From an uncultured Clostridia bacterium (GTDB lineage Bacteria > Bacillota > Clostridia > Christensenellales > UBA1242): a stretch of DNA of 64,000 bases. The stretch covers positions 618,303-682,302 of the forward strand of contig CAKVOE010000001.1 of the NCBI GenBank assembly GCA_934778215.1, given 5' to 3'. The translations under genes and the position numbers were made by a program. Positions 29,201 through 36,703 of the stretch are shown in pieces (within the stretch, counting starts at the first letter, position 1; each line of letters begins with the position of its first letter). The notes under the pieces were generated by a model. That model worked only from the letters and a program-made list of their open reading frames with translations. It did no database searches and had not been told where the DNA came from.

Positions 29201-30140
29201 TAACAAGATTATAATTGTCGTCTAAAACCTTTAACTTAATGGTTCCGTCATTATCTTCTACCTTTACAAAAGAAATGGTTGTACGGTAAATTACACCCGC
29301 AACCCCGTCTGCCATCTCTCCGCCCGAAAGGTTTAATGTAAGAGTAATTATATCGCCTTTTAGCGTGTACTCCAAATAGGTTACGCCATCTAAAACGCAC
29401 TCGCTCAAATTGTAAAAATATTTTAAATAGTCATTAGAACCATCGTCAACCACATTCCCAGCAACGGTTGCTTGCGTTAAAATAACGGTATTTTTATCAA
29501 CCGCACCACCAACCGCTCCGTTTGCTTTTATGCTGGCATAAATTTTGCCACTTTCTACTACCAATCTTTCTACCGAAAAGCCAAAAGCCCCATTCTTTAC
29601 TTCACCAATGGTGTTACCTAGCCTAACATCTTTTAAATTTGTACAATTTTTAAAGGCATCTTTATAAATTACGGTGGTATTAATTGCGCCCTCTGTCGCA
29701 CTCAAAAACTTAACAAATTTTAACTCTGTGCAATTTTCAAAGGCACCCTCTCCCACCGTTTTTACGGTAGTTGGAACAACAACCCCCTTAATAGGAGAAT
29801 TTTTAAAGGCACCATCTGCAACACCCACAACGGTACCACTAGCGGTGCTTTCGGGTAAAATTATAAAGGCGTACTTATCTACCGAAACTTCTTTTTTTAC
29901 ACCAGTTATTATGCACCCGCCACCAACTCTATCATAGGTAAACATTGCAGGATTTGCTCTATCTGGATAAATAATAACATTTTCAATGTTTACAGGAAAA
30001 TTATTATTAGGCTTAGTGTGTGCCGATTTTTTTAGCACGCCAAAATTTACCACAGCAAGCAAGCAGATGCCCACTATTAGTGGTAAAACTAACGTCCTAT
30101 TGGCTATAAGTCTACCAAAAAATTCCTTAATTTTTTTCAT
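26238..30140 (-). CDS. Large BspA-like LRR protein with InlB-type repeats
   Basis: 1,300 residues. After a short head and one membrane segment (about 13-33) comes a run of LRR_5 repeats (GAFENCTELKFVKF, AFKNCTNLKDVRL). A central block holds Listeria-Bacteroides (InlB B) repeats, seen as GYWFKEWRTDSGVVYSKID and FCGWYLDADFKTPI, each ending in TLNAIF or TIYAKF. Then there are about twenty regular LRR_5 repeats (CFNTCYNLKSLSIKARISAI and similar). No cell-wall sorting signal is visible, so the N-terminal segment is the anchor. Repeats of this kind act in adhesion and protein binding. The stop is TAG. Confidence 0.92.
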   Translation of the reverse strand: MKKIKEFFGRLIANRTLVLPLIVGICLLAVVNFGVLKKSAHTKPNNNFPVNIENVIIYPDRANPAMFTYDRVGGGCIITGVKKEVSVDKYAFIILPESTASGTVVGVADGAFKNSPIKGVVVPTTVKTVGEGAFENCTELKFVKFLSATEGAINTTVIYKDAFKNCTNLKDVRLGNTIGEVKNGAFGFSVERLVVESGKIYASIKANGAVGGAVDKNTVILTQATVAGNVVDDGSNDYLKYFYNLSECVLDGVTYLEYTLKGDIITLTLNLSGGEMADGVAGVIYRTTISFVKVEDNDGTIKLKVLDDNYNLVNLEDNTISLPVVRKLGYWFKEWRTDSGVVYSKIDQSLNEDITLNAIFLPRLIFIDFETNGGVNDERNLSGSTEKISYSTGGNPRELYPATKEYSIFCGWYLDADFKTPISAINDNIFNYITYFDEGKPESEIEKQKTITIYAKFETILTIDSGVVVGVNSLAKNLNEIVIPESVNGLNISAIGDDCFNTCYNLKSLSIKARISAIGNRAFKGCDSLEKLVYDGVGLVTIGDSAFENCTSLSDFTIKNSVKSIGKNAFKNCASLNKITIEEGLLITKIEDGTFENCWSLTTINLPNGVSWFGENAFKNCAMLNANTFDNIKFSVLKKNCFEGVLKLKKLTLGKTLQVVEAGVFKNCKGLESVEFESEFNYPVIEDDMFFGATSLRSVTLPSCVTKIGANAFYNCTALKTCALAEGLLEIGESAFCGSAITVVNIPNSCVKIGKNAFAGLNILTLNIGERVCGWWSGDNFLAIESVYDLVNVLKSGRAITYSAPYVLDESGFIESADSRLPKIIVANSVKGINAGAFDNCTNLTSLLFERESGWFAGTEELTIQNSSGNAEILERIKTTSIANEAVLVIENGVVTGCTASINKISLLVVPEGVTEIKSGSIGAGENIIKIILPSTLKKIEVGAISGLNNLQSVQFVDELYWYKNGESVLLGNPQTSATILRSLDYDLVKKEMFNIFGKTLVGLTEEGKSANELRLPAFVEEIAKNALDGSLATKIIVGSKVKTFGDYAFAGAKNVKNIIFESGSAPLSFGEGCFKGLEYLEEIALPEGVTAVGANLFEGCKNLKCVDLGTIETISANMFKACSALTTITGLENVKVIGDRAFMFCVSLESFVCPTNLSGIGLFAFYNCIKLESVQFNEGLITIGESAFSGCESLGETVTLTDSVREVGGNCFSNCFGLKTLVFGSGIEKIGAYLVFNNNGIASVTNIVLADGLCFGLYEIEANEPIISGIVIGTKDFTSGSGLAYYFNKQYKHLVWIKN

Positions 30141-30220
30141 ACGTACAAAAATTTTTCACCCTTTTATTGAAATTTATAATAGTTTATCTATCAAAAATAC
30201 TAATAAAGTTATACAAATAT

Positions 30221-30250
30221 ATTGTAACAAACAACTCTTCAATTTGTCAA
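30221..30250 (-). promoter_or_regulatory. Promoter of the large LRR gene
   Basis: Minus-strand TTGACA, 18-base spacer, TACAAT, ATATTTG. The TTGACAAATTGA start matches the upstream part of the other LRR promoters. Confidence 0.6.
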
Positions 30251-30261
30251 TTGTTTATTCA

Positions 30262-31458
30262 TTATAATAATTTAATATAAATCTTTTCAAGTTCCTTTCT
30301 TCCAAACAAGCGAGGCACCGGATATAGTGGGTTTGCCTCTTTTTCGGCGGTTTTTGCAAGGTCTTTTATGTCTACTTCTCTTAACTCTTTTACCTTATCC
30401 GGAATATCCATTTTTGCATTTAGGTCTTTTACCCAATTAATAAACCTAGTGCAGGCTTCACTTTCTACCACATTTTCATCTGCAAGACCAATAACTTTTG
30501 CCAGTTTAGATAGTGGCACATACACGCTATCGCCATAGGCTTCGAGCATCTTTGGAAAAATTATTGCATTTGCAAGGCCGTGCTGAACGCCATATTTTCC
30601 ACCAAGAGAGTGCGCAATAGCATGAACATATCCCACATAACTTCTAGTAAACGCCACCCCCGCACAATAAGACGCCCTAAGCATATTTTGTCTAGCCTCT
30701 TTGTTAGAGCCGTCTTCGTATGCCAAAAGCAAATTTTCGGCAATTAGTTTAACAGCCTCTTCGCTACGGCTACGAGTTAGTTTTGTGGTGCTTTTGCCAA
30801 TGTACGCTTCAACAGCATGAACCAAAGCATCTAGCCCCGTCCACGCCGTAATATTTTTTGGAAGCCCCACCGTAATGTCCGCATCTAAAACGGCATAGTG
30901 CGAAATAAGTGAAAAATCATTTATAGGAAACTTTTTATGTGTGCTTTCGTCCGTTATAACGGCAGCAACGGTAACTTCGCTACCCGTACCCGCCGTTGTA
31001 GGAATCGCAATAAAAAGCGGAAGGGTTTTTCTAATTTTTAAAAGACCCTTCATCTTTTTTACCGTTTTATTTGGGCATACAAACCTAGCCCCAATAATTT
31101 TGGCGCAATCCATAACAGAGCCACCGCCAAAAGCAATAATTGCTTCAAGCGACTGTTGTTTAAATATGGTTAGTCCCGTTTCTATGCACGAAATTGTAGG
31201 GTTTTGCACCACCCCGTCATAAACTACAACCTTTATGCCGGCATTTAGCAAAACCTCTTCTAGGTGCTTTGTAAGTCCTAGCCCTCTAATGCCTTTATCG
31301 GTTACAAGCATAACTCTTGTAACGCCATTTTTTATTAGGGTATCTCTTACCCCCTCCATATCCTTCAAAATTTTTGGTTCTCTATAAGGAAGCAATGGAC
31401 TAATTAGTCTAAATGCTCCTTGGTAACACCTACAATATAATTTTTTTATGCAATTCAT
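30262..31458 (-). CDS. Iron-containing alcohol dehydrogenase
   Basis: 398 residues, typical length. The NAD(P) site is seen as GGGSVMDCAK (about 106-115) and the conserved IPTTAGTGSEVT follows. Metal ligands lie in the Asp of DADITVGL, the His of GLDALVHAVEAY and the two His of VHAIAHSLGGKYGVQHGLANA. It reduces aldehydes or oxidises primary alcohols in the cytoplasm using NAD(P)H and Fe2+. The N-terminal 25 residues have extra Cys. It has its own AGGAG site and is read in the same direction as the LRR gene, separated by 121 bases. Confidence 0.94.
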   Translation of the reverse strand: MNCIKKLYCRCYQGAFRLISPLLPYREPKILKDMEGVRDTLIKNGVTRVMLVTDKGIRGLGLTKHLEEVLLNAGIKVVVYDGVVQNPTISCIETGLTIFKQQSLEAIIAFGGGSVMDCAKIIGARFVCPNKTVKKMKGLLKIRKTLPLFIAIPTTAGTGSEVTVAAVITDESTHKKFPINDFSLISHYAVLDADITVGLPKNITAWTGLDALVHAVEAYIGKSTTKLTRSRSEEAVKLIAENLLLAYEDGSNKEARQNMLRASYCAGVAFTRSYVGYVHAIAHSLGGKYGVQHGLANAIIFPKMLEAYGDSVYVPLSKLAKVIGLADENVVESEACTRFINWVKDLNAKMDIPDKVKELREVDIKDLAKTAEKEANPLYPVPRLFGRKELEKIYIKLL

Positions 31459-31554
31459 ACAAAAGTTCTCCTTTTTGCCTACAATAATTATACACCCAAA
31501 ACCTATTTTTTAAAAACGCTTTTACAACAATTAAAACGAAATTTTGCAATAAAA

Positions 31555-31581
31555 AACCCATCGTAAAATTTACGAAGGGTT
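31555..31581 (-). terminator. Terminator after the lipoprotein gene
   Basis: AACCCATCGTAA pairs with TTACGAAGGGTT (one mismatch) and is followed on the minus strand by TTTTTTATTG. Confidence 0.85.
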
Positions 31582-31600
31582 ACATTTTTGCTGGTGTAAA

Positions 31601-33427
31601 TTATTTTACAACTGATTCATTATACCAAGTAGCAAATTTTTCTATATGCGCACTAGATGCTCCTCTGCCTGCAATAAGCATACAAGCAATATGAGCGTTG
31701 TTTATACCATAGTTTGCAACCGAAACAGTTAGAGTGCTTCCACTTTCATCGGTAAGGCTTCCAACTTGTTCGCCTAATGCGTTATAAAAAGCATAAACAT
31801 TTTTGCCATCAACAACTCTTTCGGTATAAAATAGATTGTACTCAAAACTGATATTATCTACTTCTACACCCTTTACAAAATATTTGTTGTCGGTAACGTT
31901 TTCTGAAGCAATTTCGCTAGCAACTCCAGTGTTATCAATGCTATAATAATAAATTATGCTCTTGCTATCAACTGTTTTTTCTTCGCTTACAACCATTCTG
32001 CCATTTGCCACACAAACAACATCGTCATACTTAAAGTCTGCAACGCATTTGCCGTCTTTATTAATGATGCCAACTTTTCCGCCACCATTTCTAACAGCCA
32101 TCATTTCGCCAACCGATTCAAGCCAATATTCTTTTACGCCATCAATAACAAAAACTTCGTCATAGTTTGCATCTACAACCTTCAAAAATTCTGGACGACC
32201 TTCGTAAGTTAAAACAAAACGTTCTTCACCAAGTTTGGTTGCGCTTTTATAATATTCAATTTCTTTAAACTTTTTGTTGCCATCTATTTGAAGATAAACA
32301 GGTTTTGCACTGCTGTCAAAAAATTTGTCATCTTCAATCTTAATTGCTTCTGCAAGCGCAAACTGATCATTTTCACTTTCAACAAGATCTACCAAAACAT
32401 AATCAAAGTTTTTAAGTTCAGAAACACTGCCCGTTTCCATATTTACAACCTTAGTTTCTAATGAATATACATTTCCGCTATCGTCAAAGATATCATAGTT
32501 GGTCGAATTTGCAGGAAGTTTCTTCATAGATTGATAGTAAAATACGCCTCCAGCCATTGCCAATCCGGTAACGCCAGACATTGGAATAAATAATTCACAA
32601 ACCTTTTTTACCTTTTTCATATTATAAATACTCATGGTAGTTCCGCCAGCAGAATCAACACCTTCTGCAGCAAACAAATACATATTGTCTAGTGTAAGTT
32701 TGCCATATTGCGTAGAAAATGGAGTAAGTCCGCTTTGCCAAGCAGGGTCGCCAGCGTCTACACGGGTTTCATAAACAACCGACCTTTTGTCCCCTTTAAT
32801 TTTGTGAAGTTCTACATATTCAACATCTTTGTCGTCAATAAACCATTGCTCATAGGTGGTTTTGCCATCTACAACCGAGCCAATTAGTTGAACGTTAAAT
32901 TCTGAAAGTCCGCACTCTCTTTCAAACACTACACCCACGCCACATTGCTCAACCCTTACATAGTTTTTGCTATTAACGGTTAGAGCATATTTAACATAGG
33001 TAGCGTCTTTGGTTTCTGCAACCACTTCAAGGTCGGTGCATTCTGTTAAATCAAAAACCATACGGCCATATCTTAAACTATATACACCCATCTTTGTAAC
33101 GCCATCAACAACTTTGGTAACAAGGGTGTTACCATATTTTGAAACCTTTAAATAGTTAACACTGTTACTATAACGGTCAAAAACAAGTTGATTTGCGTAA
33201 GTGTTTTGCGAAGAAGATAAAGCGTTGCCATAGCCCGCTAATTCAAATCCTTGCATTGCAGTTGTATGGTCAGTTAGCGTGTTAATTTCGTACTTTGGTG
33301 TGTCTTTATAAATATTAACCGTTTTAACCGATGCACTACTACCGCAACCGGTTAAAAGTGTGGCAGTGACAACACTAAAACACACAACAACCGCAACAGC
33401 CATACTAAATAATAAATTTTTCTTCAT
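31601..33427 (-). CDS. Exported lipoprotein with WG-like repeats
   Basis: The frame extends upstream, but AAAGGAG lies eight bases before ATG 33427 (MKKNLLFS), giving 608 residues. The signal peptide ends in the lipobox LTGC, so Cys about 28 should be lipidated and the protein anchored outside the membrane. The ectodomain is beta-rich; VGIINKDGKCVADFKYDDVV near residue 450 resembles a WG repeat. No enzymatic motif is visible. The mRNA leader carries a strong hairpin (33466-33509). Confidence 0.85.
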   Translation of the reverse strand: MKKNLLFSMAVAVVVCFSVVTATLLTGCGSSASVKTVNIYKDTPKYEINTLTDHTTAMQGFELAGYGNALSSSQNTYANQLVFDRYSNSVNYLKVSKYGNTLVTKVVDGVTKMGVYSLRYGRMVFDLTECTDLEVVAETKDATYVKYALTVNSKNYVRVEQCGVGVVFERECGLSEFNVQLIGSVVDGKTTYEQWFIDDKDVEYVELHKIKGDKRSVVYETRVDAGDPAWQSGLTPFSTQYGKLTLDNMYLFAAEGVDSAGGTTMSIYNMKKVKKVCELFIPMSGVTGLAMAGGVFYYQSMKKLPANSTNYDIFDDSGNVYSLETKVVNMETGSVSELKNFDYVLVDLVESENDQFALAEAIKIEDDKFFDSSAKPVYLQIDGNKKFKEIEYYKSATKLGEERFVLTYEGRPEFLKVVDANYDEVFVIDGVKEYWLESVGEMMAVRNGGGKVGIINKDGKCVADFKYDDVVCVANGRMVVSEEKTVDSKSIIYYYSIDNTGVASEIASENVTDNKYFVKGVEVDNISFEYNLFYTERVVDGKNVYAFYNALGEQVGSLTDESGSTLTVSVANYGINNAHIACMLIAGRGASSAHIEKFATWYNESVVK

Positions 33428-33465
33428 ATTTCTCTCCTTTTTTATTTTAGCCAAAAAATAAATAA

Positions 33466-33509
33466 ACACCAAAAACTTTAAGTTTATAAAAACTCACGGT
33501 TTTTGGTGT
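33466..33509 (-). promoter_or_regulatory. Hairpin in the leader of the lipoprotein mRNA
   Basis: ACACCAAAAAC and GTTTTTGGTGT form a perfect 11-bp stem between the promoter (33544-33573) and the ATG (33427). A U-rich stretch follows it, so it could be an attenuator or mRNA-protecting element, or the terminator of the upstream gene. Confidence 0.5.
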
Positions 33510-33543
33510 ATAAAAACTTTAAATTTTGACTTCTCATACTTAT

Positions 33544-33573
33544 ATTATATTAGAAAAATTTAACAAAAGTCAA
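33544..33573 (-). promoter_or_regulatory. Promoter of the lipoprotein gene
   Basis: Minus-strand TTGACT, 18-base spacer, TATAAT. Confidence 0.7.
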
Positions 33574-33634
33574 CATTTTTATATTTTTTTCTTAATTTTT
33601 TTTGAAAGATAACGGCGGAGTACTCCCGCAAAAC

Positions 33635-34573
33635 CTAATTGTTTTCTTTGCCAATAATGTCAGGGTTTACCCATTCAGCGTTAAAAAACTCGGCATTTTC
33701 ATTATACATTCTTTCATCTGCTTCATAAATCATAGTTCTAAAAGCACGCATACGCTTTTCTATTGCCTGCTTAATTTTTTCACACTCGCTCCAACCCCAA
33801 CCAAAATTAATGGCATAGCGTTTTGGGCATTTTTGAGTTGCCACAATTTCATCTGCAAGAGATCTAACTAGCGACAAACTCGAATAATCTAAGCACTTGC
33901 AAAAGGAGTCTACATCTAGCGGAACACAAGCCACTCTACTACATGTATCTACCCCATCGTGGTCACAAACAAAACTTTCTAGCAGTGGAGGATTATCATA
34001 AACGCAAGTTCCAGCCCTTCTAAAACTATCAAAATAGAACTTTTTACCGCCCTTTTGTTTCATTTGTTCTAGCGCCTGCCAGTTGCCCGAATGAATTTTA
34101 ACAGTATCCGTACGCTTCAACCATTCATTAAGTTTATAAATGTTATATAGCAAGGTATCGCTGTTTGGTTCTTCATACAAAAGCGAGTTGTTTAGTGCAA
34201 TTTTCTCATCATTAGACATATTTTGCAACTCGGCACCCACCCTCTTTATCAAACTTTCAATTTCTATTCGAGGATTAGCATTTGCAATTGCTCTATCTAT
34301 GGCATCTAACTCTTCTCTTCTTTTGCGGTCAATTTCTTGTCTTTCTAGTGCAGCGTTACTCTGTTTTTTGTACTCTTCCCAAATTTCGTTGCCACTAACT
34401 TCTTTGCTTTGGGCTTTTTGTGATGCACTTTTTTGATTTTGTAGTTCCGCCTCTATTGCATCTAATTTAGAAAAGGCTTCTAGCATTTCGCCAGACGCAT
34501 TTTTAACCTTGCTTGGGTCCTTTTTTGCGTTTCTCCACATTCGTAAAATTTTAATTTCATCAATTAACCCCAT
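33635..34573 (-). CDS. Unknown protein with coiled-coil and Cys-rich part
   Basis: ATG 34573 (MGLIDEIKI) is chosen because AGGAGGAGAA precedes it; 312 residues. Residues about 30-120 are charged and helical (SKLDAIEAELQNQKSASQ, then QEIDRKRREELDAIDRAIA), probably a coiled coil. The second half has six clustered Cys (TCVYDN, FVCDHDGVDTCSRVAC, FCKCLD) that could bind metal, and a Trp-containing GWGWSECEKI motif. No signal peptide, so it is probably cytoplasmic. I do not recognise the family. Confidence 0.7.
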   Translation of the reverse strand: MGLIDEIKILRMWRNAKKDPSKVKNASGEMLEAFSKLDAIEAELQNQKSASQKAQSKEVSGNEIWEEYKKQSNAALERQEIDRKRREELDAIDRAIANANPRIEIESLIKRVGAELQNMSNDEKIALNNSLLYEEPNSDTLLYNIYKLNEWLKRTDTVKIHSGNWQALEQMKQKGGKKFYFDSFRRAGTCVYDNPPLLESFVCDHDGVDTCSRVACVPLDVDSFCKCLDYSSLSLVRSLADEIVATQKCPKRYAINFGWGWSECEKIKQAIEKRMRAFRTMIYEADERMYNENAEFFNAEWVNPDIIGKENN

Positions 34574-34693
34574 TCTTTCTTCTCCTCCTAACCAATTGCA
34601 ATTTAGTAGCAAAAACGACTTTTTGCAACAGTTGTTTTTATTATTTTATTAAATTATAACACCTAAAAACCACCCTTGTCAACACTCAAAAAA

Positions 34694-34720
34694 AAATTGC
34701 ACCAACATTGGGCACAATTT
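34694..34720 (-). terminator. Terminator after the hexapeptide-repeat gene
   Basis: AAATTGCACC and GGCACAATTT pair (two G-U in the RNA) and the minus strand continues with nine T. Confidence 0.85.
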
Positions 34721-34803
34721 CTTTATTTTATAAATAATTTTTTTCTTTAAAGTAAAAATTTTACCTTTTGTTCGCAAAATTTAAACACCCTAACAATTGC
34801 CAC

Positions 34804-35754
34804 TTACTTACCAACAGGTAAATCTTGTGTATGTGCATTTGGCGTTACACTCGGTGCGGTTGTTACACTTGACTGTGGAGTTGTACTTTGTTGTGGTGTT
34901 GCATTTTGCACCGGCATTACATTAGGCTGTGGTGTTACATTTTGTGCCGGTGCCACACTAGGCTGTGGCATTACATTTGGCTGTGGTGCTACATTTTGCA
35001 TAGGTGTTACACTTGGTTGCGGTGTCACACTTTGTACCGGTGCTACGCTTGGTTGTGGTATTGCACTTTGCACTGGTGCCACATTTTGCACTAATGTTAC
35101 ACTTGGCTGTGGCATTACATTTGACTGTGGTGCTACATTTTGCACTGGTGCCATGCTAGGCTGTGGTGCTACATTTTGTACTGGTGTTACACTTTGCTGT
35201 GATACTACATTAGGCTGTGGAATTGCACTTTGCACTGGTGCCACGCTAGGCTGTGGTGCGACATTCGGTTGCGGTGTCACACTTTGTACCGGTGCCACGC
35301 TAGGCTGTGGTGCAACCCTCTGTTGCGATGTTATATTTTGTACCGGTGTTACGCTTGGTTGTGGTGCAACAATCTCGCTTTCTGCTTGCATTTCTGCCTC
35401 TTCTTTTAGGCGTTGTTGTTCTCGTTTTTCAAAAAGTGCTTTGTGTCTTCTTCCTTTATAAACATTTATAAGCACCACAACGGTGGTATTTATTGCCACA
35501 AACACCACAATACAAATAATAAATATGTTTTGCACATTAATTTTTTGTTCTTGCTTTACCTTCTTTTCGGTTGGAGAATCGGGCGACACATGAGCAGAGT
35601 CCGCCACGGCAACCATTGTGCTTTCATTTTGCAGACTCTCGCAAAATTTTGGTGCAGAAACTTTCGCCCCGCCCCAAACCAGTCCAGACGCAAACAGCAC
35701 GCCCAAAACTACAATCATTGCATTTTTTATAATTTTTACGACTTTTGTTTTCAT
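34804..35754 (-). CDS. Membrane protein with about 29 Pro/Gln hexapeptide repeats
   Basis: 316 residues. A signal-like segment (about 11-32) is followed by a short polar loop, a second membrane segment (about 76-98) and the basic KGRRHK. From about residue 131 to the C-terminus there are roughly 29 hexapeptides with consensus V(A/T)P(Q/V)(P/Q)(S/N). The basic residues after the second segment suggest the repeat tail is cytoplasmic if the first segment is a cleaved signal peptide. The tail should be extended and disordered. Function unknown. A shared 15-base motif lies 90 bases upstream. Confidence 0.8.
   Translation of the reverse strand: MKTKVVKIIKNAMIVVLGVLFASGLVWGGAKVSAPKFCESLQNESTMVAVADSAHVSPDSPTEKKVKQEQKINVQNIFIICIVVFVAINTTVVVLINVYKGRRHKALFEKREQQRLKEEAEMQAESEIVAPQPSVTPVQNITSQQRVAPQPSVAPVQSVTPQPNVAPQPSVAPVQSAIPQPNVVSQQSVTPVQNVAPQPSMAPVQNVAPQSNVMPQPSVTLVQNVAPVQSAIPQPSVAPVQSVTPQPSVTPMQNVAPQPNVMPQPSVAPAQNVTPQPNVMPVQNATPQQSTTPQSSVTTAPSVTPNAHTQDLPVGK
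34850..35375 (-). repeat. 18-bp minisatellite encoding hexapeptides
   Basis: In-frame degenerate tandem repeat inside the 34804 gene. The complementary strand is open too and gives Cys/Trp-rich shadow frames. Copy number is likely to vary between strains. Confidence 0.8.
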
Positions 35755-35843
35755 ATATTTTTCCTTTTAAATTTTACAAAAGAAATTCTTTTTTGGTTTG
35801 CTTCAAAAATATATAGCAAAATATTATCTAGCCACTGTATATT

Positions 35844-35858
35844 ATATTTTTCATTATA
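35844..35858 (-). promoter_or_regulatory. 15-base motif TATAATGAAAAATAT
   Basis: Minus-strand copy 90 bases upstream of the hexapeptide-repeat gene. Identical copies lie upstream of floA and the C1A protease gene, and a 14/15 copy upstream of the alkyltransferase gene. Confidence 0.6.
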
Positions 35859-35966
35859 TAGTATAGCATCATTGGGTTAGATATTCAAAAAAAACTAACA
35901 CATTCCAAAAATAAATGCAAAAAATTTTCGTGCGCTTCCAACTTCTTTTTGCAAGAGCGTATGCTA

Positions 35967-36557
35967 TTACATATAAATATCTCGTGAGTGGTCACGCATT
36001 TGTTCTTGCAAAACTTTTTTTGCTTGCTTTACCTTAACGCCATAGCAAATTGTAACAATAAGCCTTTTTACGCCATCAAAAATTAAAGAAATACCTGCAA
36101 AAATCATAACGCTATCAAAGGTAGAAAACATTACGCTTACGCCCAAAATGGCAGTTAATATACCAACCCCCAACAAAAAGTATCCGCCTTTAATGTGCGC
36201 TCTTATGCAGTTTGTTGCGTCCAAAATAGAATACCCCGAATCTACCAAAATATATAGCCCAAAAAGTACCGTTAACACGCTTTGCACCGCACTATTAGCC
36301 ACTATAAAGAACACACCACTAATAAGCATAACAATTGCAAGAATCAAAAATTCTCCACCAAACATTTTCTCATATTTAAAATATCTAATATACAAACCAA
36401 CACTCATTACAATTTGCAAAATACCAAAGGCAATGCAAAGGGTATCGCCCGCCTTAGATGGCAACGCCACGCACAAAATACCCAAAATAATTGAGCAAAG
36501 AGCAACAATTATGCTATCCCATTTAATTTTTTTAATTAGTTTAGAAAATTCTTCCAT
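35967..36557 (-). CDS. DUF308 (HdeD-like) membrane protein
   Basis: 196 residues with six closely packed hydrophobic segments in two or three similar hairpins (LGILCVALPSKAG, MLISGVFFIVANSA, ILGVSVMFSTFDS), the pattern of DUF308/HdeD-like proteins. In other bacteria HdeD is linked to acid stress; a specific role here is not evident. GAGGAG precedes the ATG. The C-terminus is short, polar and cytoplasmic. Confidence 0.85.
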   Translation of the reverse strand: MEEFSKLIKKIKWDSIIVALCSIILGILCVALPSKAGDTLCIAFGILQIVMSVGLYIRYFKYEKMFGGEFLILAIVMLISGVFFIVANSAVQSVLTVLFGLYILVDSGYSILDATNCIRAHIKGGYFLLGVGILTAILGVSVMFSTFDSVMIFAGISLIFDGVKRLIVTICYGVKVKQAKKVLQEQMRDHSRDIYM

Positions 36558-36703
36558 ATTATCTCCTCAAAAAGTAATTTTAAATTATATTTAAAAACTT
36601 TTTATATAGTATTACCATTATATCAAATTTTTGTTAAATTTAAAAATAAATTTAGTTGTTGTGTGTTTTTAAAAAATGTAAACTATTGACCGTCCAAATA
36701 ATT

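Noticed and set aside
34888..35461. Cys/Trp/Tyr-rich plus-strand frames
   Set aside because: They are the complement of the hexapeptide minisatellite and have no ribosome binding sites.
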